Source of the DNA: Pleurotus ostreatus/Saccharomyces cerevisiae fusant
Taxonomy: Eukaryota; Opisthokonta
Assembly (NCBI GenBank): GCA_024196135.1
Contig: JAMQCK010000119.1
Span: forward strand, 1-60,070
Length of the DNA: 60,070 bases
Reading direction: 5' to 3'
The stretch's first letter is position 1. The number at the start of each line of letters is the position of its first letter. The notes under the pieces were generated by a model. It was not told the DNA's origin. It saw only the letters and a program-made list of their open reading frames with translations, and did no database searches. This document shows, piece by piece, positions 22,565-32,390 of this stretch. Both the position numbers and the translations under genes were made by a program.

Positions 22565-23025
22565 ATGAAGGTCACCTTCGTCTTCACCGCTGCGCTTGCC
22601 GCCGTTGCCTACGCGTCCCCAATGCCTGAGGTCGCGTCTCCTCTTGTCGCTCGCGACCAGCTTGCGGACCATATCTCCTGCCCTATCCTCGTAAGACCTT
22701 ACCTCGTTACTACGCCGGCGCGCTATCAGCCTCACTCTCCCTCCAGGACTGCGCGAAGGGCCTCGCGTCGACCGTCAGCGCCTGCGGCAAGGCCGCCATT
22801 TCGCTTGGTCGCAGTACGTAGACAACTCGGTATAACTCTTGGCTTCGAAGTGCTCATAGTTGCCTTCCCGCAGACGTTATCGCGGACGCCCAATGCCTGG
22901 CTCAGGCGGTCAAGACAGTCACCAACGTTGTACGTCGTCGACCAGCTTCAGTTTTCCTTGACCTAACTCATTGAATCCCATAGCCGGACGCTTGCAAGCA
23001 GTGCTTCGACGAGTTCGGCCTCTGA
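22565..23025 (+). CDS. Small secreted six-cysteine protein, copy 4 (fungal calcium-binding-protein-like)
   Basis: Fourth paralog, separated from copy 3 by the P450 gene and the gene-poor stretch. Signal peptide MKVTFVFTAALAAVAYASP, then MPEVASPLVARDQLADHISC, PIL, DCAKGLASTVSACGKAAISL, NVIADAQCLAQAVKTVTNV and PDACKQCFDEFGL, with TGA at 23023. Exon phases and the six cysteines match copies 2 and 3. The signal peptide is closest to copy 1 (TAALAAVAYASP shared) while the mature part is closest to copies 2 and 3. This mosaic could come from gene conversion or simply from signal-peptide conservation. Confidence 0.85.
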
Positions 23026-23394
23026 AGAGTCCCTAACAAGCTTCACGTCAACAAGGCGGTTGAGCCCGCTTTATGATACCCATTCAGAAGATATCCTTAT
23101 TTATTACGCACCGTTGTATGGCCCTCAATCAACCACATGTCACGGCTCGAATCGCAGAACTCAGAATCACACTCAGGCAGGAAAGTTCAGCGTGAACACC
23201 AGGCGTTAACCATGGCGATAAATATTGAATGAATGTAAAGAGTACAGGCCCGCAAGGGCATGACCGATAAATAAATCCCATTGTCCCTTCATGATGTCGT
23301 GGTCATCCCTAGTGTCGTGAGGAGCGAAGACGTCCGGTCCTCTAGCAGGCGCTGGAAGTCGCTTAGCAGCCGGCGGGTAGCCGCTTAGCAGTCG
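23026..23394. other. Intergenic region between convergent genes
   Basis: 3' UTRs of the copy 4 gene (+) and the secreted beta-hairpin protein gene (-). No gene recognised. Confidence 0.5.
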
Positions 23395-24472
23395 GCCTGG
23401 TAGTCGCCCTTGGTGTCGGTGCTGACGACGGAGTCGAACTTCATGTACGACGAGCGCTCGTCGTCGGAGAGCGCGTTGTCCATGTTGAGCGCCCACTTGT
23501 AGTGGCCCTCCGTCTTCGAGTCGTACTCGAACCACACCCAGCCGGTCGCGGTGAAGGGGACCTGGCCAGAGCCGTGCGTGGAGCAGGAGGTCTGCTTGTA
23601 GGTGATGTTGCACGTCGAGTCCTTGGGGATGTTGATCGCGACCGTCTGCGTGGTCTGCTGGTTGGACGTCGAGGTGGTGCTGGGTGGGGGGTTAGCGAGG
23701 GTGAAGGAGAGGTGAGGAGGGGGAGGAAACGTACGTCTTGGACAGGCTGTTCGTGAAGGTCGTGGTGAGGGACGTCGAGGACGAGACGTCCGCGACCTCC
23801 GGGATGCCGACCTTGACGTCGACGGTCTCGCCGACGGAGATGGAGGCCTCCTGGGTGACGGTCTGCGACGAGGAGAAGCTCGTGCCGGTGACCTGGGAGA
23901 CGGTGGCGATACCGGTCGTGTCCTTCACACCAGTAGACAGAGTCTGCGTGGAGGTCGTGCACTCCGGGTCACCATTGATGGTGATGTCGCCAGCGTCCTT
24001 GGCGCAGATCGACGCGGGCCTGTCAGGGTACTGAAAATATGATGAGATTCATAGAATATCAATCGCGCAGCGAGAAGACATACGTCCGAGTCGTTGGTGA
24101 CGATCTTGCGCTTGTGATCGCCCCAGTTGTCGTTGGCCTGGGAGACGAGCTTGTCCCAGCCCGGAACTGAAGGGAGCAATAAGCAAAAAGTGTAGATGCT
24201 GCGGAAGAATGCGACTTACGCTTCTGGACATCGTCCGAGCTGAGCGCAGAGCACGAGCCGTCGCGGCGCCCGAGCTGCGTGCTGGGCTCAATGAAGCCGA
24301 GGTGCTTGCCAGCGGCGTCGAACGCGATGTAGTTGCCCGTCTCCTCGTCGACCGCGAGCTTCGCCGCGTCACGCGGGACCGCATTCAGGCGGGGCGCAGG
24401 CATCGGCGAGGCCGCAGCGAGCATAGACAGCGCCAAGGAGGCAGCAACAAAGGTGAACGTAAGGCGGGCCAT
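23395..24472 (-). CDS. Secreted protein with aerolysin-like beta-hairpin pattern
   Basis: Starts at 24472 with a clear signal peptide (MARLTFTFVAASLALSMLAA), followed by a region with LAVDEETGNYIAFDAAG, then QANDNWGDHKRKIVTNDSD, RPASICAKDAGD, and a long Ser/Thr-rich stretch of alternating polar and non-polar residues with repeated SxSxSxT patterns on both sides of VDVKVGIPEVADVSS. It continues with a Cys-rich beta segment (TCNITYKQTSCSTHG), GWVWFEYDSKTEGHYKW and stop TAA at 23395. Introns near 24034-24081, 24168-24218 and 23679-23733 restore one frame of about 300 aa. The central pattern recalls the amphipathic hairpin of aerolysin/ETX-MTX2-type beta-pore-forming proteins, which occur in mushrooms. 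That is a pattern inference only, and another beta-rich secreted family is equally possible. TATA box upstream at 24619. Confidence 0.6.
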
Positions 24473-24618
24473 TGCAAAGAATGAAGTGGGTAGATGTGCA
24501 AGTCGAAGAGACAGACGTGGACAGGTAGGGAGTCGTTGAGAATACGAGGCTCAAGAAGGGAGATGGGAGAAGGGGGAAGAGAAAGCTGTGATGGGGATTG
24601 TAGGATGCGCGCCCAGCC

Positions 24619-24626
24619 TTTTATAT
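24619..24626 (-). promoter_or_regulatory. TATA box of the secreted beta-hairpin protein gene
   Basis: Reads ATATAAAA on the minus strand, about 150 bp upstream of the start codon at 24472. Confidence 0.5.
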
Positions 24627-25303
24627 GCGCGCGCGAATGGGCGAGGGCGATATGATTGCATATAGCGCGCCCGGCGGCGGTCGAGCAGTCCGCCGTTTGG
24701 GCACCCGTTTCTGCCTGCTGCATGGGAAATGATCTGCCGAGACGTCGCGCAGGTTCCTGGAGACAGTGGCGGGTCACCATTGATGAGTGCGTGAGACGTC
24801 AGTGTGCTTGAGACGTCCGAGGCGGTGCGCGCGCATATGGCCGCCAGAATCAACAAGGGCGTGTTCACATCAGGCAGGCCTTGTGCATTATGCACCTTGC
24901 GACATTGATGGCCGTCGACAGGGACGGGGAAGCGGTCCTCGGGCAATCGTCAGAGCCCTCGAAACAGAGCAGATTGAAGGAACAAACAGAGCAGGAAGGT
25001 ACACAATGGACTCAGAGAGGGCGAAGAGGACGGGCAGCGAGTCTAAGCCTCGCCGAGCCAGTCAGAACCTCCGTCGAGGCTGAAGAAACAAAAAGCCGGA
25101 GAAGTTTCAGCCTCGGTGGCATGTGCAGAGTTGATGGGTGGGCGCGATTATTCGTGATGGACGCCCGTGCGCGAGGCGTGACCATGACCTTCGAAGCGTG
25201 AGCACGATGCTCACGATGTTCGACTTCGGCCGCGGCCGCGAAAGGCGCTGCAGCGGCCGAACATGACGGTCTTCCTTTCAAAGAAGGCATGAGAGGAATT
25301 CTT

Positions 25304-25485
25304 GCGGAAAATCTGAGGACGCGCGCCGAGATTGAAGCCTTGTTGAAGCCTGTCTTTCTAACAGAGGGCACGGGCGCGTCTTCCACAGAACGCCTTGAGG
25401 ACCACTTACGGAAAATTTGAGGAGGCGAAGGGCTGCGCACGACAGTGAGGATGGCCAACTTGACAACGGGAAAATCCGAGGATGC
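25304..25485 (+). repeat. Three dispersed copies of a GGAAAATYYGAGGA motif
   Basis: GGAAAATCTGAGGACGCGC near 25306, GGAAAATTTGAGGAGGCGA near 25409 and GGAAAATCCGAGGATGCGC near 25470, all in the same orientation about 100 and 60 bp apart. Meaning unknown; they could be remnants of a minisatellite or binding sites. Confidence 0.5.
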
Positions 25486-25686
25486 GCACAGCAGAGAGGA
25501 TCCACAACACGGCGGTGCGTATATTCAACGAAAGGCAAGGCTGCAATGAGCCAACAACAACGGGATCTAGTCTCCCATGGAACGAGAGCTAGGGATTAAA
25601 GTGCGAGAACTCCAGGGTGAGAAGCGCGACTCCAGAGGTATAAGGAGCGCGACAGCTCCAAGTAGTAAGATATGTATAAGTCCACC

Positions 25687-25751
25687 GCCAGTCAAACACT
25701 GGTATCCACGGGCCAGTCGAACACTGACATCCACGGGCCAGTAAAACATCC
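25687..25751 (+). repeat. 25-bp tandem repeat, about 2.6 copies
   Basis: Units begin GCCAGTCAAACACTGGTATC (25687), GCCAGTCGAACACTGACATC (25712) and GCCAGTAAAACATCCATG (25737), the first two ending in CACGG. The period is exactly 25 bp. Confidence 0.75.
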
Positions 25752-25920
25752 ATGTACGTCTACGATGAGGGAAGGACAAGAGAACAAGGCAACTCGTAAG
25801 TCTAGGGCATGAAGTCGTGTCGAACCCGCACATAGCGTCCATGAGAGAGGCATACAACAAGGCATGAGAGGGTTGGGTGAGCGTGAAGCTAGCTGCCTAA
25901 GGGAGCAGGGCGCTAGTCGT

Positions 25921-27226
25921 TCACGCGAATACGGTCACCGCACCCATGGCGCCAGCAACGGCGACCCAGAAGAGGCCCATCCAGGCAGCGCTCTCGCCGG
26001 TGATGCGGACCATCGACGCAGCGTTGCTGCCCGAGGCGTTGTCGCTGCTCGACGTCGCGCTAGCATCGAGGGACTTGCCCGACGCACCGGTCGGCTTCGA
26101 GGAGCCGCTCGACGAGGCAGCCTTGAGCGCATCGGTGTAGAGCGCGGTCGACTCGAAGGTCTGGCAGTTGCTGGAGGCGGGCACGCGCGGCTGGTACGGC
26201 ATGGTCGTGATGGCACCGAGGGACTCGGCGGGCTGGGTGTAGGTGGTGACCTGGCCGTCCTCGCCGGTGTAGACACCGGGGAAGTCCTGGAGGTCGCCCT
26301 CGCAGGACTCGAAGACCTTGTCCTTGGCGTTGTTCGGGGCGTTGTAGGCGCAGCTGGGGTTGATGTGAGTGGGAAGCGAAGCATGTACGAGAGGGAGATG
26401 CATACCCAATACGGTCGTAGATGTGCTGACAGTAGTCCGCGGCGTGCTCGTTAGACGGGTCGCAGACCTTGAAGCAGAAGGCGTTGCCGCCCATGAAGTT
26501 GTGCCACTCGATCATCTGGGTGTAGGTGTTGTTGTCCGAGCTGAATGCGGTCGAGTAGACGAGGCCACCCATGGGGTTACCGCGCTGTAAGGATGTCAGG
26601 ATGCTGTGGCTACTCTAAGACCAGGAACACTCACCAAGTCGGCACCGTGCGGGTCGAGCTCACCACCGTAGTCACCGTCCTGGATGTTGATCTTGGTCTG
26701 GTCAATGAAGCCGATGACCTGGACGTAGGCGGAGGTGCGCATGAACTGGACACCGGTGAGGGCACCCTCGGGGATGAGGCGGGTGCCACGGCCGGCCTTG
26801 GTGCACCAGGCGACCTCCTCACCCTCCGTGTCAGCGATGAGCGAGTCCTTCTTGGAGGGAGCCCAGAGGCAGAAGTCTAAACATGTGATTAGGCGAAGTA
26901 TAGGCGAGAACTATGAATTTACTTACCATCAAGGTTGTTCAGGAAGGACGTCTGGCAGAGCGAGTCCTGGCCCTCCGTAGTGGAGTTGCACAAGTTGTAG
27001 CCGAACTGGGTGCCACGGATGAGGTTCGTGTCGGTGTCGACTTGGTAAGGCTGCAAAGCGCGTCAGAAAAAGCAAAAGACGCGTTGTTTGGCGGTCGCAC
27101 AATCTCATCCGGGTACGCAAAGTGCTTGCTGGCGAGGGGAGTCTCGGGGAAGCTGCTCTGCTGGGCGTTGACCGCAGCAGCAAGCAGGACGGAAGCAGAG
27201 AGAACGAAAGGAGCGACGGCAGGCAT
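25921..27226 (-). CDS. Macrofage-activating-glycoprotein family, probably GPI-anchored cell-surface protein
   Basis: Secreted glycoprotein family widespread in agaricomycetes, cellular role unknown. Start 27226, signal peptide MPAVAPFVLSASVLLAAAVN, then SFPETPLASKHFAYPDEI, PYQVDTDTNLIRGTQFGYNL, CNSTTEGQDSLCQTSFLNNL, DFCLWAPSKKDSLIADTEGE, VAWCTKAGRGTRLIPEGALT, QTKINIQDGDYGGELDPHGA, NPMGGLVYSTAFSSDNNTYT, EWHNFMGGNAFCFKVCDPSN, CAYNAPNNAKDKVFESCEGD and TTMPYQPRVPASSNCQTFES. A Ser/Thr/Ala-rich tail ends in a hydrophobic segment (AAWMGLFWVAVAGAMGAVTV) to the very C-terminus, typical of a GPI signal. Four introns keep the frame. The conserved cysteines and the NPMGGLVYS block leave little doubt about the family. 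Confidence 0.88.
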
Positions 27227-27468
27227 TTCTGAGGGATTATGGGGCGAGCTGAGGCCAAGCAGGGAGCGTGTGCGTTGGCGACGCGGTGGTTGCAATGAAG
27301 AAGAGGAATCAGAACGCGAGCCACGCCCGGATATAAGGCCTGCGCAGTAGCCACGTGGTCGGGTTAATTGCGGATGTCATGTCCCTAAAATAGCGTGACA
27401 GCAACGTGATCCGGTCGCCGTGACGCACGCCCGGAGAGCCGGACCGACTGATCGCGTTGGGCGCCTTC

Positions 27469-29389
27469 ATGCTTCTACACTTGTCGAGGAGAGCGTCTGC
27501 TGCCTGTGTTCGCCAGCGCGCGCTCTCGGGATATCTTGTCGGGCGAGCACATTCACAAGTATGCGCCTATAGCACCAAACCAGCCGCGGATGAGACAGCA
27601 TACACCCCCGGAGCGGTGACGAGGGATGTACTGGAGGGAGACATCGTCAAACCCAAGCGCACGCGCAGACCAAGGAAGAAAGCTGCGGAGGACTCGCCAG
27701 ATGCATCCGAAGCCAGCACATCTACTACGACTGCGAGGCGTAGCCCTCGTCAGAGAACGGCAGTGCGGCGAAAGCTCCAGGCCACAACTGACGAAATGGA
27801 GACTATCGCTGTCAAGGACGAAGACTGGCAATCCCGAGTCACCCTACCCCCTGTCGAGGAATGGAACGAGATCTTTCCGAGCCACTACAGCGTCACCACA
27901 CGCCTTACCCTGCACAACGCGAATACTGCTCGCGAGATCGCAGAGGCGTACATACCGGAGGGGAGTGAAGGGAAGACCATCATTGAGGCGTACCCTGGTG
28001 CGTTGCGCGTATTCGATTAATTCACACAATGCTGAACTTCAGCTAGGTCCTGGCGCACTTTCAAGAGCCATCCTAGCACTCCCAAAGGAAAGAGTCAAAC
28101 GCCTCATCCTCGTTGAGAACTACCCACCCTTCCTCGACTACCTCCTCGTACGTGTACCTTTCCATCCCCCCTTCCTCGCCTCCTCTAACCCACCTTCCCC
28201 AGCCCCTCGAGAAGCTCGACCCGCGCGTCACCGTCGTTCGCGCCTCCCCAAACGCCTGGGAAACCTACGATGACCTCCTCAAGGAGCACCTCCCCGCCGA
28301 GGAATATAAGGTCGACTGGGAAGCGGGGGTGAACGAGCGCTTGTCCTTTGTGTGCAGCTTGCCTATGGGCCACGCGGGGGAGATGTTCTACCAGCAGTGG
28401 ATTCGGAGCATTCCCGACAAGCAATGGTTGTTCGCGCTGGGGAGAGTGCCTATGCATATTACGATGACGGAGGAGTTGTGGATAGTGAGTGTTGATTCTT
28501 GCTTTCCTGGTCATACAGGAGTCTCTCTTCCCCTAACAACATTGCCGCACCCCATACTCACGCCCCCTCGCCAGCGCGCCACCGCCTCCGTCCTCGAGCG
28601 CACGCTCCGGAGCAAGGCCAGCGTCATCACCGAGGCCACGGTCACCGCCAAACAGGTCATCGCGCACAACCTCCGCCCGCATCACGAGCACTTTTTTCCC
28701 GCGCGGAAGGTGAAGGGCAGTCTGGCGAACGCGAGCGCGTATGGGACGATCGCGACGACGATTGTGCCGAAGAAGTGGCAGGTGGGTAGTGGGTTTCCTC
28801 GTTTGAGTTGGGATTGTGGGAGTGTGGTCGAGTTGATGGGAGCGTGGTCGAGTTGACAAGACGGTGTTGGGATATTGGCTGGAGTACACGATACTCACGC
28901 ATCCTCCCCAGATCATCGAAGAGGGCAAAATGGACATGTGGGACTTCATCGTGCGCAATATGTTCACCCGCAAGGCGTCCACCGTCGATAAAGCCTTGCC
29001 GTGAGTTTCATCCCCCTTTCCCTTCCTCCTCAACATCTACCCCCAATAACCGCTAACTTTACTCCCCAGCTACCTCGCCCCCGGCGCCCTCTCCCTCCTC
29101 CCCAAGGTCTTCCCCGGCCCCACGCTCCCGCCCTCGCAGGCGATCTACCCGAAGGTGCAGGTGCGCGGGATGCAGCTGAGGGATTGGGGGATTTTGTTCA
29201 GGGCGTTTGATGAGTGGCCGTTTAAGCCGACGGTGAGTTAGGTTTCTTCATTCTTCACAATTCGTTCTTTCCCTTCTTTCTGGGGATTTAGAGTATGGTG
29301 GAAAACAATGAATGCTGAGCAGCTCGATTCAGGATATACACTCGGACGGGTTGATGCCGTTGGATTCGAACTCGTCGAAGAGGAGGTGA
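27469..29389 (+). CDS. Mitochondrial transcription factor B / rRNA adenine dimethylase-like protein
   Basis: Rossmann-fold S-adenosylmethionine methyltransferase of the KsgA/Dim1/TFB family, probably imported into mitochondria. ATG 27469 gives MLLHLSRRASAACVRQRALS, an arginine-rich presequence without acidic residues, followed by a basic disordered stretch (KPKRTRRPRKKA). The catalytic-fold part reads GKTIIEAYPGPGALSRAIL (SAM-binding motif I, joined across an intron), VKRLILVENYPPFLDYL, LDPRVTVVRASPNAWETYDD, LSFVCSLPMGHAGEMFYQQW (where true dimethylases have N-L-P-F/Y), KQWLFALGRVPMHITMTEEL, SKASVITEATVTAKQVIAHN and the late motif LLPKVFPGPTLPPSQAIYPK. The N of the catalytic NLPF is Ser here (SLP). 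This suggests a transcription-initiation factor or a diverged enzyme. It is head to head with the macrofage-glycoprotein gene, 242 bp apart. Confidence 0.83.
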
Positions 29390-30353
29390 GGGGACGAATG
29401 GGCGACCCGATGGCCACGGGTAGGTAATGTATATACGAGACTAGTCACTTGGCCTGCACGTATGGTGTAAAGGGGAATCTGAGCTAGCAGACTGCGGTCG
29501 GCGACTTTCTCTTCGCGGCGCTATTCAACATGATTTTCGTAACTCATCAAGACTCAAGTATGATTCAACCCCTCACATGGTAACGGCGCTCACCTGCATA
29601 GGGAACCTTGAGAACACGTATTCCGCGGTGAGCATGATTGCCTTTGAAGCGAGCCGTGCCTTTACTGAAGTGACCTATCCAGCTTAGCATCAAGTCAGGC
29701 AGTCTCAAAGCCTCCCATGACTTGAATCTCTTGAGTGCGTCCGCAAGCGTCGACATCGTCTCCTTCAGTGGTCGACGAAGTCCGCGGCCCTCCGAGGCGA
29801 CACGCTCTTCTCAGGCACCAACATCCCGCTCGTCATCACTTCCCTCGTACAGCCACCAAGACACCGCTTCCCCTTCTGCTAGACCGAATGGACGATCCAT
29901 GGGAATGCGATGCGCCCAGCGTTGAGCGCCCACGAAGCGCTCACAACTCGGGCAGGAACTGCGCACGACTCAGGCTGCGCGCGCTCATTGTGTCCTACCG
30001 GCGTTACCGTTTCGGACTCGCCAGCTCTTCTCATTGGTGTGCGGCAAGCTTCCTGAGAGCGAAATGCTGCCTGTCGGTGACGGCGAGGGGCACCGCCTGT
30101 CACGGATGGGAAGCGCGCGCGATCTACGTACTCATGGGGAGGGCGAACTACCGTACAGCCTATCAAGAGAAGACCAACCCATTACAATCGATACGGTACG
30201 CAATCAGAGGCGTTGCCTGCATTGCGGAGTTGACTACAGCGCTGCACCTATAAATGTAGGTGGTTGGGGCGCGCACGCTGCTTTCTTTCCTCCAGCTCCG
30301 CGCGTTGCGTGTCTCTAGCTTACTCCGCAGCGCTGCTGGGAGGGACGATCGGA
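29390..30353. other. Intergenic region, no recognised gene
   Basis: About 1 kb. One plus frame stays open for about 170 codons (29735-30253) without any domain. Otherwise nothing seen. Confidence 0.45.
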
Positions 30354-31947
30354 ATGGCTGACGTGCAGTACTACCCGTTGGCGCCGGACGATATAGCTTC
30401 GATGAAGAATATTGTTATGCAGACGGGCGTAGACTGCTTGTTTTATGGTGGGAGCCCTCTCATCGTACTTCCATTTCTTCAGATTCTTACATGGTTCATC
30501 AGGTATCCAAGGAGCACTGTTCATTGCCGCATGTGCTATGCTTGCGTGAGTAATATACTGCTGCAGTCCTGCAAAAAGATGCTAATCCTCCTCGTTCATC
30601 TAGGCGTCAAAACAATCGCTCCCGCGCGGTCGCCGTAGCCATCGCCGGCCTGTTCTTGTCCTCGTTGGTCGGGGTGGTCCTGAACATGATGTTCTACCTC
30701 GTCCAGATACCGACGTTTGGATGGGGCTTGGACAGCATATGGGACCTGCTGGTCCGCATGAACGTTGCGATCGCGTCGACGTATCGATTCAATGTACGTT
30801 TCAATCCCTTGTTCTACTCCGATGAAAGATAGAGTTGCTGACTTTCATCCAGTACTTCGTTAGCGATGCCATCGTCGTGTGGCGCGCGTGGGTCTTGTGG
30901 CCAAATAGCCGACTAGCGAAGGGCGCTCTGTGCGTATGCTTGGCTGGAAGCTTAGGTGAGTACTCTTCTCGCCTCTGCATGGATCGAGGCTCACTTCAAC
31001 CTCAGTCGGCGTCATCGTCGAGTGCGTCTGGACTGTCGAAGACCTGGTAGAAGGAGAGCCCGCCATACGGACGCTCATGATGACCGTTCCACTGCTGGCC
31101 ACCAACATCGTAGCGACGGTCTTGGTGGGCATACAAGTCTGGTACGACCCTCTCCTCTCTTAACCACCCACCGCATGCGCTAACCCGTCGCCCAGGATTT
31201 ACCGCCGCGACATCAAGGGCTCCTTCGGGCCAGTAACAAGAACGACACGGGTTGAGAAGGTCCTGCTCTTGCTCGTCGAGTCCGGCCTGGTGTATTGCCT
31301 GATATGGGTATGCCGACTGCTGCTTCCCATGCTCAACGCGTCGATACTCACCTTACCGCTCGACAGGTTATCTACCTCGTTATCAACCTCACTGAGGGCC
31401 CGAATACGCTTATGGCGTACGGGGTCATCAGCACCGCGTACCACACAATCGCTGTAGGTGTTCATGTTTTCCTCGACGCGAGGGTGCAGGAGAAACCTCT
31501 CGATGTTGACACGTCATTACGCAGGGCATCTACCCGACGCTGATCGTGCTAGCGGTCGCCATGCAGCGCACCAGCATGTCCACGACCTTCGGGGCGCAAC
31601 CAACACTCTCAATCTTCTTTGCGGAATCAGGCAAAGGGAAAGCGCCGACGAGCTCAACGCAGGAAGATAGTATGGAATTCGGAAGCTCGCATACCAGTGA
31701 GCTGGGATCGCATCCCGGGGATACGTCAAGCGCACGACCTGGGAATACCGCCTCGCATCGCGAGGATACCACCTCACATCGCGAGGATATTCCCTCCTCA
31801 CATTGCGAAGATATCTCCTCTCATCACGAGGTTATCGCGACACCCGATGCGAACGACGAGTGCTTCGTACGGACGACAGATATTTATGACCAGGGGCGGG
31901 AGAGCATTGTTATGTCCGCAAGGCACTCCTCAATAGACCGTTGCTAA
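30354..31947 (+). CDS. 7-TM membrane protein, tandem copy 1
   Basis: Basidiomycete-expanded multi-pass protein with GPCR-like topology; ligand unknown. ATG 30354 gives MADVQYYPLAPDDIASMKN. Spliced segments: IVMQTGVDCLFYG, RQNNRSRAVAVAIAGLFLSS, GVVLNMMFYLVQIPTFGWGL, MNVAIASTYRFN, YFVSDAIVVWRAWVLWPNSR, VGVIVECVWTVEDLVE, LMMTVPLLATNIVATVLVGI, TTRVEKVLLLLVESGLVYCL, VIYLVINLTEGPNTLMAYGV and IYPTLIVLAVAMQRTSMST. Roughly seven hydrophobic segments are visible, and the WRAWVLWP motif is the family signature. The cytosolic tail has five imperfect 7-8-residue repeats (SHREDTT, SHREDIP, SHCEDIS, SHHEVIA). About nine short introns. A paralog follows in the same orientation at 32391. Confidence 0.8.
31741..31840 (+). 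repeat. Short in-frame tandem repeat in the tail of 7-TM copy 1
   Basis: Units of 21-24 bp of the form (TCC)TCACATCGCGAGGATAYY, encoding SH(R/C/H)ED-type repeats. About four to five copies, all in frame. Absent from the neighbouring paralog. Confidence 0.7.
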
Positions 31948-32390
31948 CAATGTGCCGACGAAGGGTGGGGAAGGCTGATTCAAAGGGTGGGCGGGTACCT
32001 CGTAAGTGTGGGCTGTGGGCGAGCGAAGGCCTCGTGGCAATGCCAAGATTGAACATGACTGAATGTCACGCTGGTCTGCTCATATCCTCCATCGATGCTG
32101 ATCTTCTCAGCGCCTGCGCTTGCGCTCACGTATGGAGGGGCGAAGGGCGGGTCCGATTCCCACGTAGCTGACAGCGTCTGTTAAGGTTCATACCCAGCGA
32201 TTGTTCCCCTGCTATATTAGTATAAGACCGTCGCGGATGGCTTAAGACAACCGCTGAAGTGACTGCGCTATCTTGGTCTGCACGCTCATGGACTGCTGAC
32301 ATGCGTTGTGCTGTGCTGTGTGTCGTCAGCGCGCAGGCTTCATAACGCTGTTCTCTGCGCTCCTTCCTCCTTCCTCCTTCTAGCGCCAGG
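31948..32390. other. Intergenic region between tandem 7-TM genes
   Basis: About 440 bp, 3' UTR plus the promoter of copy 2. The last bases before the ATG are pyrimidine-rich (CTCCTTCCTCCTTCCTCCTT). No gene. Confidence 0.5.

Larger units (their letters stand above)
24473..25920. other. Intergenic region with short degenerate repeats
   Basis: About 1.4 kb between two minus-strand secreted-protein genes. No domain-bearing ORF. It contains three degenerate copies of a GGAAAATCTGAGGACGCGC-like motif (25304-25485) and a 25-bp tandem repeat (25687-25751), listed separately. Confidence 0.5.

Noticed and set aside
13916..23025. Hydrophobin cluster
   Set aside because: The proteins have six, not eight, cysteines and lack the CC doublets of hydrophobins.
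25935..26384. Pro/Arg/Ser-rich minus ORF overlapping the glycoprotein gene
   Set aside because: Antiphase shadow of the macrofage-glycoprotein gene, whose own frame has clear family motifs.
29735..30253. 172-codon plus-strand ORF between TFB and the 7-TM pair
   Set aside because: Begins with a biased Arg/His/Pro translation and has no recognisable domain; likely chance.
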